Source of the DNA: Hyphomicrobiales bacterium
Lineage (GTDB): Bacteria; Pseudomonadota; Alphaproteobacteria; Rhizobiales; Rhizobiaceae
Assembly: GCA_015654965.1 (NCBI GenBank)
Contig: JAATGD010000354.1
Coordinates: 1-15,921 of the forward strand
Length of the DNA stretch: 15,921 bases
Direction of reading: 5' to 3'
Shown here: one piece after another, positions 6,768-15,221 of the stretch
Position numbering within the stretch: the stretch's first letter is position 1
How the letters are laid out: each line of letters begins with the position of its first letter
Notes under the pieces: generated by a model
Told to the model about the DNA's origin: nothing
Databases searched by the model: none
The model's input: the letters and a program-made list of their open reading frames with translations, nothing else
Program-made: the position numbers and the translations under genes

Positions 6768-8081
6768 ATGACCTCGCGCAAAATGCTTCATATCGGCATG
6801 TCCCTTGCTCCTACCTGGTTGAGTGGCGATGGCTGGCGACACGAAAACAGCGATATTGAAGGGGTGTTCGGCTCGGATTTCTATCTTGATATCGCCCGGC
6901 GCGCGGAAGCTGCAAAGCTCGATTTCGTGTTCCGTCCCGACAGCCTGTTTCTCAACAGCCAGATCATGGAGACAATGCCGGGATTTGCCAGCCTCGATGC
7001 AACGGTCTTGATGGCCGCTCTGGCGCGAGAAACGTCGAAAATCGGCTTGCTGACGACCATATCGACCACCTTCATGCCGCCCTATGCGGTCGCGCGGCAG
7101 GTTCTGTCGCTGCATCATCTAAGCAAGGGCCGCGCCGGCTGGAACATCGTGACGGCTCTTGATGGACATATGAATTTCGGTCTCGACGAGATGCCCACAT
7201 CCGATGAGCGCTATGCGCGGGCTGAAGAATTTACCGCTGTCGTGCGTGCGCTGTGGGAGAGTTTTCCCGGTTCGGCCCTTCGGCGCGACCGGGCCAGCGG
7301 GCATTATGCCGACACATCCCGCATTCACTCCATTGATCATGAAGGCGCATTTTTCAAGGTCAAGGGACCGCTCAACATTCCTTCGCTTGAAAATGTGCCG
7401 ATTCCGCTCGTTCAGGCGGGGGCTTCGCCTGCCGGACGCAATTTCGCAGCCTCCATTGCCGATGCCATTTTTTCCGCGACGCCTGATATCGATGTCGCGC
7501 TCAACCTGCGCAAGGACCTGCGTAGACTGGCCCAATCCCATGGTCGCAATGAAGACGATGTTCGTTTGCTACCGGGCTTGAGCCTCTATCTCGCCCCGAC
7601 GCGCAGGCAAGCCGAAGAACTCTTCGCCTATACGCATGCGCGTGGTGATCGCAGCCGAAAGATTGCCTATATCCGGGATATGACAGGCCTTGATCTCACC
7701 AACTGGCCTGAAGAGCGGTTGATCCGCCCATCCGATCTTCCAATGATGCCCGAAAAAGTGCGCAGCAAAACCCATGCCGGGCTTCTGCGTCGTCTTTTGC
7801 AAAAAGAAGAGCTGCGCCTCGACGATCTTCTGCGGCGTCCCGAGGTTATCAGTGCTGCGCATTGGCAGATCATCGGCACGGTCGATGATGCAACTGCGGA
7901 AATACGAAAATGGTTTGAAGCTGGAGCCATCGATGGCTTTATCACAGCGCCGGGCGGCTCAACCGCATCCATGCGGCTGGCGCTCGATGAACTGATGCCG
8001 CGATTGAGCGAAGCGGGACTTTTACGCTCGGACTATAGTGGCGACAGCTTTGCCCATCATCTGGGCTTGTCCGTCTCCTGA
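6768..8081 (+). CDS. NtaA/SnaA/DszA/DmoA-family FMN-dependent monooxygenase
   Basis: A 437-residue member of the luciferase-like flavin monooxygenases in the nitrilotriacetate monooxygenase component A group, whose usual length is about 440-450. The ATG at 6768 is chosen because MTSRKMLHIGMSLAP begins the first beta strand of the TIM barrel; the open frame back to 6660 overlaps the receptor gene. Family motifs include FRPDSLF (about 55-61), LSKGRAGWNIVT (118-129), the FFKVKGPLNIP stretch (195-205) and LVQAGASPAGRNFAA (214-228). These enzymes use reduced FMN from a separate flavin reductase plus O2 to oxidise small molecules; relatives attack nitrilotriacetate, EDTA, dibenzothiophene sulfone, dimethyl sulfide or pristinamycin precursors. 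No reductase gene is in the window. Its place behind a receptor and importer suggests that it modifies the imported chelator or a related nutrient. The exact substrate is unknown. Confidence 0.88.
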   Translation: MTSRKMLHIGMSLAPTWLSGDGWRHENSDIEGVFGSDFYLDIARRAEAAKLDFVFRPDSLFLNSQIMETMPGFASLDATVLMAALARETSKIGLLTTISTTFMPPYAVARQVLSLHHLSKGRAGWNIVTALDGHMNFGLDEMPTSDERYARAEEFTAVVRALWESFPGSALRRDRASGHYADTSRIHSIDHEGAFFKVKGPLNIPSLENVPIPLVQAGASPAGRNFAASIADAIFSATPDIDVALNLRKDLRRLAQSHGRNEDDVRLLPGLSLYLAPTRRQAEELFAYTHARGDRSRKIAYIRDMTGLDLTNWPEERLIRPSDLPMMPEKVRSKTHAGLLRRLLQKEELRLDDLLRRPEVISAAHWQIIGTVDDATAEIRKWFEAGAIDGFITAPGGSTASMRLALDELMPRLSEAGLLRSDYSGDSFAHHLGLSVS

Positions 8082-8206
8082 ACAAAGGGACGAATGCAAG
8101 CAGGACGGTAGAAATTGTGCGACTGATACACGGGTGCCCATCGCTGCCCTTAATGGAAGAGATATAGCGTGCTGATGCTGCCCGATCTATCTTCCTTCTA
8201 TCCTTG
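8082..8206. other. Convergent intergenic region without clear signals
   Basis: The 125 bp between the ends of the monooxygenase and antiporter genes should contain terminators for both strands, but I see no GC stem followed by a T run on either strand. GCTGCCC occurs twice in direct orientation (8143-8149 and 8177-8183), which does not form a hairpin. No credible small gene was recognised. Termination may be Rho-dependent. Confidence 0.4.
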
Positions 8207-9634
8207 TCATAAGGCCAGATTTCCCGTTGCCATGGCCTGGATTGCGGCGATGGCTCCCAGACTGAACAGTAGAAACAAAAGCCATTCCATTGGCTTGAAA
8301 ACCGGCTTGTTGAGTTCTTTCTGGCTGATAACGAACAGGATCGTACCGGGAACATAAACCAGAAGTGACAGAAACAGGAATTTCAGCCCGCCCGCATAGA
8401 TAAGCCCTGATGTATAGATCGTTGCCAGCACGGGGACAAACAAGCGGGATGCACGCTGAGACAAAACCTCGCCGCTCTTCCTTTCGAGCCAGGTTGTTTT
8501 AAGCGCGTAGGCGGCAACCAGAAAATACGGGATCAATATCATGGAAGAGGTGAGCTTGAGCGCGAGCAAAAATGCTTCCTGCGAGAAAATGGAAATGACG
8601 AGAAAGGCCTGAATCAAAAGGCTGCTCATCCATAATGCAGAAGAAGGAACCCCGTTTTTGTTCTGTTTTGCCAGAAAGGATGGCATGGTTTGTGCGCGAG
8701 CGGCGGAATAAAGAATTTCGGCCGCCAGAAGCGACCATGAAAGATAGGCACCAAGCACGGAAATGATGAGGCCGATACTGACAAAGAGCGCCCCCCACGG
8801 GCCGATAGCCGCCTGCAGGACACCGGCCATGGACGGGTTGCGCAATCCGGCAAGTTCACTCTGCGGAAGAATGCCGTAGGACAGAAGCGTCACGCTGACG
8901 AGCAGGCCCAACACCAGCAGGAAGCCCAACAGCGTTGCTCGCCCCACATCCTCCCGACGCTTGGAATAACGCGAATAGACACTTGCGCCTTCGATGCCGA
9001 CAAAGACGAAGACCGTGACGAGCATGGTATCGCGCGCCTGTATCAGCACACTGTCGGTTTCCTGATTGTCGCCCGTGAAATTGGCCGCGAAAATATGCGG
9101 ATCGAAAAACAGGCAGACGATGATGATGAAAATCGCAATCGGAATGATTTTGGCGATGGTGACGAGTGTATTGAGCGCTGCCGCCTGTTTCACGCCGCGC
9201 AGGATGAGGGCATGAAAGACCCATAGGCCACAGGAGGAAATGGCCACCGCGACAGGTGTATTGCCATCGCCGAAAGCCGGGATGATGCCGCCAAGGGTCG
9301 ATTTGATGAGCACCCAGTAAGAAACATTGCCCAGACAGCATACTGTCCAGTAACCGAAGGCCGAAGTGTAACCCAGATAATCGCCAAAGCCATCCTTAGC
9401 ATAGGCATAGATACCGGCATCCAGATGCGGTTTCTTGCGCGCGAGCATCTGGAAGACGAAAGCCAGCGCCAGCATTCCGGTTCCGGTGATCGCCCATGCG
9501 ATAATGGCGCCCAACCCGCCGCTGACGCGTCCGAAAGTCTGTGGAAGCGAAAAAATTCCCGCGCCTACCATCGAGCCGACAACCATGGCGGTGAGCGGAA
9601 GGAGACCTAATCTGTGATGCGTGTCGTCATTCAT
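8207..9634 (-). CDS. arcD: ArcD-like arginine/ornithine antiporter (APC superfamily)
   Basis: A 475-residue inner-membrane transporter with about 12-13 hydrophobic segments, the expected size for the basic amino acid/polyamine antiporter family. Near the N-terminus, GSMVGAGIFSLPQTFG (20-35) is the substrate-binding TM1 motif of APC antiporters. Later segments such as RDTMLVTVFVFVGIEGASVYSRYSKRREDVG (about 206-236) match the TM6 region and following loop of ArcD/LysP-like proteins, where FVGIEGA is characteristic. It should exchange external arginine for ornithine made by the arginine deiminase pathway. The gene is last in the run that begins with arcA, 33 bp after the MgtC-family gene. The assignment to arginine/ornithine rests on family plus the nearby arcA; lysine, agmatine or another cationic amino acid exchange is possible. 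The Shine-Dalgarno before 9634 is weak. Confidence 0.85.
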   Translation of the reverse strand: MNDDTHHRLGLLPLTAMVVGSMVGAGIFSLPQTFGRVSGGLGAIIAWAITGTGMLALAFVFQMLARKKPHLDAGIYAYAKDGFGDYLGYTSAFGYWTVCCLGNVSYWVLIKSTLGGIIPAFGDGNTPVAVAISSCGLWVFHALILRGVKQAAALNTLVTIAKIIPIAIFIIIVCLFFDPHIFAANFTGDNQETDSVLIQARDTMLVTVFVFVGIEGASVYSRYSKRREDVGRATLLGFLLVLGLLVSVTLLSYGILPQSELAGLRNPSMAGVLQAAIGPWGALFVSIGLIISVLGAYLSWSLLAAEILYSAARAQTMPSFLAKQNKNGVPSSALWMSSLLIQAFLVISIFSQEAFLLALKLTSSMILIPYFLVAAYALKTTWLERKSGEVLSQRASRLFVPVLATIYTSGLIYAGGLKFLFLSLLVYVPGTILFVISQKELNKPVFKPMEWLLFLLFSLGAIAAIQAMATGNLAL

Positions 9635-9667
9635 GTCGTCAATCCGGGGAAAGCAGCAGGGCCAATG

Positions 9668-10402
9668 TCACGCGTCATCGTCGAGTCTTGTCCAGCTTGA
9701 GGCAATGACTTCGGGCCGCAGGCTCAGATGTCCGACCAGTTCTTCAACCAGCAGATCCTTGTTGCCGTTACAGATCAGTATCGTCTCCACCTGGATGCCG
9801 GTTCGGCCTTCCAAAGGCTGGCTTCTGATGGAACGAAAGCTCACATTGTGGGTATTGAGGGATTGCAACAGAGATGCGCGCAGATTGGCTTCTTCCTGCG
9901 ATGCGCATTCCAGCTTGACGATATAATAGCGCTCATTGTCGTGTTTGTTGTGTTTGCCCGCGTCGATCAGCGGGACGATGCGGGTCAGCGCCATATTGAG
10001 AATGACGATGAAGAGGGTTGTCTCAGTCGCCAGCAGCAGAAAACCATAGCCGGTGAAAACGCCAACCGCGCCCGTGCTCCACAGTGTTGCCGCAGTGCTC
10101 ATGCCGCGAATGCTGGCGCCATCCTTGATGATGAGGCCAGCGCCTAGAAAGCCTATGCCGGTGATGACCTGCGAGCCCATGCGCAACTCGGCATCCAGTC
10201 CCAGAGCGCCGGGCAATGCCGAATAGGCCGCAGCGCCCAGAGCGACGAGCGCATGGGTGACAAGATTGGAACCGTGCTGCCTGAACTGCCGCTCCAGCCC
10301 GATCGCTCCGCCAAGCGCCAGCGCCAGAAGCAGCTTTAAGGCAATGGATTGCGTCGCATAAAACCCGAGTTCCGGCTCCATCCAGCCCCCTTGCATCCTC
10401 AT
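9668..10402 (-). CDS. MgtC/SapB-family inner-membrane protein
   Basis: A membrane protein of up to 244 residues with an MgtC N-terminal membrane domain and a soluble C-terminal domain. Family motifs are clear: LALGGAIGLERQFRQHGSNLVTHALVALGA (about 29-58) and ITGIGFLGAGLI followed by IRGMSTAATLWSTGAVGVFTGYG (about 80-120). The C-terminal part (about 150-240) fits the ACT-like domain of longer MgtC proteins. MgtC in Salmonella, Mycobacterium and Brucella is linked to survival in macrophages and growth in low magnesium. The first ATG (10402) overlaps the RND pump stop by 4 bp. A start at 10381 (residue 8) has a better Shine-Dalgarno (AAGGGGG, 4 nt upstream) and would give 237 residues. It likely belongs to the same transcript as the pump. 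Its biochemical role is unresolved for the family; regulation of ATP synthase or membrane potential has been proposed for Salmonella MgtC. Confidence 0.88.
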   Translation of the reverse strand: MRMQGGWMEPELGFYATQSIALKLLLALALGGAIGLERQFRQHGSNLVTHALVALGAAAYSALPGALGLDAELRMGSQVITGIGFLGAGLIIKDGASIRGMSTAATLWSTGAVGVFTGYGFLLLATETTLFIVILNMALTRIVPLIDAGKHNKHDNERYYIVKLECASQEEANLRASLLQSLNTHNVSFRSIRSQPLEGRTGIQVETILICNGNKDLLVEELVGHLSLRPEVIASSWTRLDDDA

Positions 10403-13400
10403 GCCGTCGTCTTTTCCGGGCTGTTTTTTTCTTTCGTTGCAAAAGAGGAAAACAGTTCATAGCCCGTTACATAAGCCGTCGGCAGGAAGATGAGCGTCAA
10501 GAGCGTTGCCGCAAGCAGTCCGCCCACGATGGCGGCGGCCATCGGTCCCCAGAAGATGGTGGTCACGATCGGGATCATGCCTAAAATGGTCGAGATCGCG
10601 GTCAGCATGATCGGGCGGAAACGCATCGTGCAGGCATCGACGACCGCAAGGCGGATATCCTTGCCGCTGGCATATTCGGCATCGATCTGTCCGATCAGAA
10701 TGACGGCGTTTTTCATGATGATGCCAAGCAGCGCGACAATGCCGAGAATGGTCACGAAACCAAGCGGCATGTTGGAGAGCAGCAATGCGGCCACCACGCC
10801 AATCAGCCCCAGAGGTGCGACGCTGAGCGCAAGGCCAAGACGGCCGAAGCTTTTGAGCTGGAACATGAGTACGGCAAGCATGGCAAGGATCATCACGGGA
10901 ACGACGGCGATCACCGAGGCAAGCGACTTTTCGCTCTGCTCCACGGTTCCGCCGACATCGATGCTGTAGCCGGGAGCGAGTGTACCGCGTAGCGTATCGA
11001 TTGCAGGCTCAAGCCCAGCCACGACCGTTTCAGGCAGGACATCGTCCGGCACATCCGCCTGCACGGTCAAGGTCGGCACGCGGTCGCGCCGCCATATCAG
11101 CGGATAGGCTTGCGTATATTCGAGCGTGGCGAACTGGCTGAGCGGCACCGTGCGTCCTGAAGGCAGCGGCACCTGTATGAGATGCAGACCCGAGAGGGAA
11201 ACCCGTTCGTCCTCGGTGGCGCGGGCCGCGATGTCGAGCAGGTAGATATCGTCACGCATCTGCGTGACGGTGCTGCCGGTGATGGCGCTGTTGAGGACGG
11301 AAGCAATGGTTGCGGAACTCAGGCCCAGAATGCGCGCCTGATCCTGATTGATGTGGATACGGACTTCGCGCGCCGGTTCGTTCCAGTCGAAATTGACGAG
11401 CCTGACGTCCGAATTTTCACCGATCGTGCGGGCAAGGTTGCGCGCGATATCACGCACCCGCTCGGGATCGGCCCCGCTCACCCGATATTGCACCGGCCAG
11501 CCGATGGGTGGCCCCAGTTCAAGCGGGTAGACGCGCGAGACGGCTTGCGGAAACTCTTCCGCCAGCAGGGCCTGCAATTTCTTGCGCAGCCGCTCGCGCT
11601 CTTCGACACCCTTGGTGACGATCACGAATTGCGAGAAGAAATCATTGGGCAGTTGCGCATTGAGCGGCAGATAGAAACGGACGGCTCCACGTCCGACATA
11701 GCTGCTCCAATGCGCGATATCGGGCGCGATATCGGGATCGGCTTTGAGTTTTTCCTCAAATTTCTGGACCACGGCTTCGCTGGCATAGATCGATGCATTC
11801 TGCGGCAGGGCGAGGTCGACAAGCAGTTCCGGCCGGTCGGAGGGGGGGAAGAACTGCCGCGACACTAGCGGCAGCGCCACAAGCGACAGTACAAAGAGCG
11901 CTAGCGTCAGGCCGATGGTCAGCCAGCGCATGGCTATGGCCCCTTCAAGCAGACGTCGATAGGCGGAAAGAAGCGCGCCGGGTTCTTTTTTGGCGGCAGT
12001 GGCCGGTTTTTTCAGGATGAAAATGCCGAAAAGCGGCGCGAAAAGCACGGCCACGAACCATGAGGCGATCAGCGCGATGGCAACCACGGCAAAGAGCGAA
12101 TAGGTATATTCGCCCGCAGCACTTGCGGCAAAACCGACCGGGATGAACCCGGCAATGGTGATGAGCGTTCCCGATAACATGGCAAAAGCATAGTGGCGGA
12201 ACGCGAAGGCGGCGGCAATTTCCTTGTCGTCGCCCGCGGCGAGCCGATTGAGCATGGCGTCGGTCGTGGTCATTGCGTCATCGACCAGCAGCGCCAGCGC
12301 AATGATCAGCGCGCCAAGCGATACGCGCTGCATGTCGATGCCGAGCAGGCTCATAACCGCGAAAACAGCTGCGAGCGTGACAGGAATGGCGATTGCCACC
12401 ACGATGCCCGGACGGATGCCGAGGCTTACGAAACTCACCACAAGGATGATGGCGACCGCCTGCCAGAGCGAGGCCAGAAAATCGGAAATGGCCGCGTCAA
12501 CCGTGGCCGGTTGATCGGCGACGAGGGCGGCATCGATGCCGACGGGCACATCGGCCATGATTGTGGTCATGGCGGAACGGATATTCTTGCCGAGCGCCAG
12601 TATGTCCCCGCCATCCTGCATGGAAATGGCAAGGCCGAGCGCCGGTTTTCCGTTGACACGGAACATCGGCTGTGGCGGGTCGGCATAGCCGCGGGTGATC
12701 TGTGCAACATCACCAATGCGCAAGGTACGACCGCCAACCGAGAAATTGATATCGGCAATATCCTGTTCATCGTCGAAAGCGCCGGTGACGCGCAAGGCGA
12801 CCTTGTCTTTGCCGGTCACGATGGTTCCGGCGGGGCGCACTGCATTTTGTGCCTGAAGCGCTGCGATCAGGGCCATGCGGTCGATGCCGAGCGTTGCCAG
12901 CTGCTTCATCGAGAATTCGATGAAAATGCGTTCGTCCTGTGCGCCGAGCAACTCGATCTTGGCCACATCGCGCACATGAAGAAGGTGCGAGCGGATGGTG
13001 TCGACCTGATCGCGCAGTTCGCGCTGGGTAAACCCGTCGGAGGTGAAGCCGTAAATGATGCCGAAGGTGTCGCCGAATTCATCGTTGAAGCCGGGGCCGA
13101 CAATGCCTGCGGGAAGCGACAGGCGCATGTCGCCGATCGTCTTGCGCACCTGATACCATGTATCGGCGATGGCATCAGGCGGTGTGCTTTCCAGCAGGCT
13201 CACGAAGATGGTGGTCACGCCTGCGCGTGTAAAACTGCGCACATTGTCGATATTAGGCACTTCCTGCAAGGCGCGCTCAAGGCGTTCGGTTACCTGATTG
13301 AGCGTTTCATCGACCGTCGCGCCGGGCCATGCGGCCTGCACCACCATGGTCTTGATGGTGAAGCCTGGATCCTCGTTGCGTCCCAGCCGGTTGAAGGCGA

Positions 13401-13488
13401 AAACACCGGCAACAATCGTTATTATGATCAGGAAAAGCGCGATCGAGCGTTCCTTCAGCGCCCATTCCGAGAGGTTGACGCCTTTCAT
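10399..13488 (-). CDS. RND efflux pump inner-membrane subunit (AcrB-type)
   Basis: A 1029-residue proton-driven transporter, full length for the AcrB/HAE class. It has the expected layout: TM1 at about 15-33, a large periplasmic loop, TM2-TM6 from about 340, a second TM7 at about 520-545 with a second large loop, and TM8-TM12 to the end. Proton-relay residues are conserved: the adjacent aspartates in LLVDDAMTTTDAM (Asp 403-404, equal to AcrB Asp407/408) and the lysine in GIIMKNAVILIG (about Lys 926, equal to AcrB Lys940). This favours the drug/amphiphile class over metal exporters. The NEDPGFTIKTMVV stretch near residue 38 is typical of AcrB relatives in Rhizobiales. Its start overlaps the adaptor stop and its stop overlaps the mgtC start, each by 4 bp. 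An outer-membrane TolC-like partner is not encoded here. Substrates cannot be predicted from the sequence. Confidence 0.93.
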   Translation of the reverse strand: MKGVNLSEWALKERSIALFLIIITIVAGVFAFNRLGRNEDPGFTIKTMVVQAAWPGATVDETLNQVTERLERALQEVPNIDNVRSFTRAGVTTIFVSLLESTPPDAIADTWYQVRKTIGDMRLSLPAGIVGPGFNDEFGDTFGIIYGFTSDGFTQRELRDQVDTIRSHLLHVRDVAKIELLGAQDERIFIEFSMKQLATLGIDRMALIAALQAQNAVRPAGTIVTGKDKVALRVTGAFDDEQDIADINFSVGGRTLRIGDVAQITRGYADPPQPMFRVNGKPALGLAISMQDGGDILALGKNIRSAMTTIMADVPVGIDAALVADQPATVDAAISDFLASLWQAVAIILVVSFVSLGIRPGIVVAIAIPVTLAAVFAVMSLLGIDMQRVSLGALIIALALLVDDAMTTTDAMLNRLAAGDDKEIAAAFAFRHYAFAMLSGTLITIAGFIPVGFAASAAGEYTYSLFAVVAIALIASWFVAVLFAPLFGIFILKKPATAAKKEPGALLSAYRRLLEGAIAMRWLTIGLTLALFVLSLVALPLVSRQFFPPSDRPELLVDLALPQNASIYASEAVVQKFEEKLKADPDIAPDIAHWSSYVGRGAVRFYLPLNAQLPNDFFSQFVIVTKGVEERERLRKKLQALLAEEFPQAVSRVYPLELGPPIGWPVQYRVSGADPERVRDIARNLARTIGENSDVRLVNFDWNEPAREVRIHINQDQARILGLSSATIASVLNSAITGSTVTQMRDDIYLLDIAARATEDERVSLSGLHLIQVPLPSGRTVPLSQFATLEYTQAYPLIWRRDRVPTLTVQADVPDDVLPETVVAGLEPAIDTLRGTLAPGYSIDVGGTVEQSEKSLASVIAVVPVMILAMLAVLMFQLKSFGRLGLALSVAPLGLIGVVAALLLSNMPLGFVTILGIVALLGIIMKNAVILIGQIDAEYASGKDIRLAVVDACTMRFRPIMLTAISTILGMIPIVTTIFWGPMAAAIVGGLLAATLLTLIFLPTAYVTGYELFSSFATKEKNSPEKTTA

Positions 13489-14576
13489 GGCGCAGCCTCA
13501 AGCAGACGGACCTGTTGGTCGGGATAGAGCGCCTGAACGCCTGCGGTCACGACAATATCGCCGGGGGCAAGGCCTTCGGAAATGCTTGCCGTCGCGGCAT
13601 TGAAATTTTCGACAGTGAGGGGGCGCAGGGCCACGCGCAAGGACTGGGGATCGACGACCCAGACGGCCGTCTTGCCATCCGAGGAAGTAAGGGCGGAAGA
13701 CGGAACCACGATATGAGGCAGGGTTTCGCCCGTAACCGTGCCGCGCACCGTCATGCCGAGAAGCATGGTTGGCGGCGGATTGATCAGGCCGACCTTGATC
13801 TGAAAAGTGCGTGTGACCGGATCAGCCTGTGGCGAGACTTCGCGCACACGGCCTTCGGTTGGGTTGTCGGTGGAATTGAGCGGTCTGACCTCGACGTGGG
13901 GGTCGGGTGGCAGCGAATGAATGAGATCGGCGGGAACGTCGAAGACGGCGTCACGGCCATTTTCCCGGGCGAGGCGGATGATCGTTTGTCCGGCCTGCAC
14001 CACTTCCCCCGGTTCTGCCGCCGTGGCGGTCACGATCCCGCCTGCATCGGCATGCAATTGCGTAAAGCCCACACGGTCTTCGGCGATTTTGAGTTGCGCG
14101 CGCGCGTCGTCAAGCTGGGCCTGCGCGCTCTGGAGCACCTGCTGCGCCTGGTCGAAATTCGCCCTCGTGGTAAAGCCGCTGTTGAGCAGGCTTTGCTGGC
14201 GGCCAAAGGCATTGCGCGCCTGCACCAATTGCCCTTCGGCGGCGCGGACACCGGCCTGCGCGGAGCGCAGCGTGTTGCGCTCGTTTTGCGAATCGAGAAT
14301 GGCAATCACCTGTCCCGGCTCGACCCTCTCGCCGACATTGACCTTTCTCTCAATCATCCTCCCGCCGATGCGAAAAGCGGATGAAACCTCGGTGACCGCC
14401 TCTATGGTGCCGGGAAACGATATTTCATTACCTGATACGCTGACTTCGGCAACAATGGTGCGCACGGGGCGGGGGATAGCGGCATTTTTTTCTTCACTCT
14501 CGCTGCAACCCGCAACAATCACCGCCAGAAGGGCAAGCAATAGAGGGTGATGATAATGCCTTGAAATCCTGAACAC
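13485..14576 (-). CDS. RND efflux periplasmic adaptor lipoprotein (membrane fusion protein)
   Basis: A 363-residue adaptor that joins the RND pump to an outer-membrane channel. The N-terminus is a lipoprotein signal: hydrophobic LLLALLAVIVAGC with lipobox VAGC, so Cys 24 should be lipidated. The rest follows the AcrA/HlyD plan: first half of a lipoyl domain (about 55-95, GGRMIERKVNVGERVEPGQVIA in two parts), an alpha-helical coiled-coil hairpin rich in Ala, Gln and Arg (about 98-170), second lipoyl half (about 172-202, GGIVTATAAEPGEVVQAGQT), then beta-barrel and membrane-proximal domains. Translation begins at a GTG at 14576; no other in-frame start gives the signal sequence. AAAGAGAGCAAG upstream provides a loose Shine-Dalgarno. 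Its stop overlaps the pump start by 4 bp, so the two are translated together. A 63-bp gap separates it from the hdeD-like gene, so a separate promoter there is possible. Confidence 0.92.
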   Translation of the reverse strand: MFRISRHYHHPLLLALLAVIVAGCSESEEKNAAIPRPVRTIVAEVSVSGNEISFPGTIEAVTEVSSAFRIGGRMIERKVNVGERVEPGQVIAILDSQNERNTLRSAQAGVRAAEGQLVQARNAFGRQQSLLNSGFTTRANFDQAQQVLQSAQAQLDDARAQLKIAEDRVGFTQLHADAGGIVTATAAEPGEVVQAGQTIIRLARENGRDAVFDVPADLIHSLPPDPHVEVRPLNSTDNPTEGRVREVSPQADPVTRTFQIKVGLINPPPTMLLGMTVRGTVTGETLPHIVVPSSALTSSDGKTAVWVVDPQSLRVALRPLTVENFNAATASISEGLAPGDIVVTAGVQALYPDQQVRLLEAAP

Positions 14577-14639
14577 GTCTTGCTCTCTTTGTTTTATCCG
14601 AAGCGTTTTGCTCCGGGTTTTGGGTCGATGCGTAGCGGG

Positions 14640-15212
14640 TCAGTTCACAGCCCGTCTCCTGCTCATGGCCATCAATACATAAGCCAGTCCCGCGATCAGC
14701 AGCGCCAGACCGGCAATTGCCGAAGGGGAAATGTCCTTGACGAAAGGCAGCTTGAACAGGATTGCCAGCCCGCTAAAAAAGGCCACGATACCTGAAATGG
14801 CAAACCAGCCTGCACCCCTGTTTTTCCTCAGTTGAAGCGATAGGGCAATCTGCATCATGCCATGAATGGCGATCATCACCGCGATGAAAATTGAGAGAGC
14901 TATGGCCCCTTTAAGCGGGTTGAGATAGACCATGATGCCGCCAATCAACTCGACGGCACCCATGGCTTCCTGCATGACGAAACCGCGCCAGTTCGTCACC
15001 CACAGCGACTGTATGATCTTGACCACTCCGATGATCATCAGGGCGATGCCCAGAACGGTGCTGGTCGCATAGATGGAGGCATCGGGCAGGATAATGGAGG
15101 CAAGCCCGCCCGCCATCAGGACAAGGCCGAGCAGAAGAAATCCTTTCCATTTTTTCTGCTCGCTGGCGATCTCCTCCGACGGGGAAAGCAGGGCGGACGC
15201 TTTGCTTGCCAT
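14640..15212 (-). CDS. HdeD/DUF308-family membrane protein
   Basis: A 190-residue inner-membrane protein with about six hydrophobic segments arranged as three repeated helix pairs, the pattern of the DUF308/HdeD family. A hydrophilic N-terminus of about 22 residues is followed by KGFLLLGLVLMAGGLASIILPDAS and later GLALLIAGLAYVLMAMSRRR before a basic end. In E. coli, HdeD belongs to the acid-fitness island and helps acid resistance at high cell density; its mechanism is unknown. The ATG at 15212 has AAGAG about 8 nt upstream, and that Shine-Dalgarno sits in the stop-codon region of arcA, just 9 bp away. This tight spacing to arcA supports one transcript and a shared acid-stress role, which is inference. 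Confidence 0.85.
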   Translation of the reverse strand: MASKASALLSPSEEIASEQKKWKGFLLLGLVLMAGGLASIILPDASIYATSTVLGIALMIIGVVKIIQSLWVTNWRGFVMQEAMGAVELIGGIMVYLNPLKGAIALSIFIAVMIAIHGMMQIALSLQLRKNRGAGWFAISGIVAFFSGLAILFKLPFVKDISPSAIAGLALLIAGLAYVLMAMSRRRAVN

Positions 15213-15221
15213 TTTGCGCTC

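Noticed and set aside
12193..13527. A 444-codon open frame on the plus strand, antisense to the RND pump gene.
   Set aside because: It lies wholly opposite a well-conserved full-length RND transporter, its translation shows no membrane, domain or motif pattern, and long antisense frames are common in GC-rich genes.
13515..14384. A 289-codon plus-strand frame antisense to the adaptor lipoprotein gene.
   Set aside because: The adaptor on the other strand has lipobox, lipoyl halves and coiled coil; the antisense translation looks like composition-driven sequence.
14577..14639. Possible intergenic repeat element of the Brucella palindromic kind between hdeD-like and adaptor genes.
   Set aside because: The 63-bp stretch has AAAACC/GGTTTT-like character but no convincing palindrome, and no second copy is in the window to prove a repeat.
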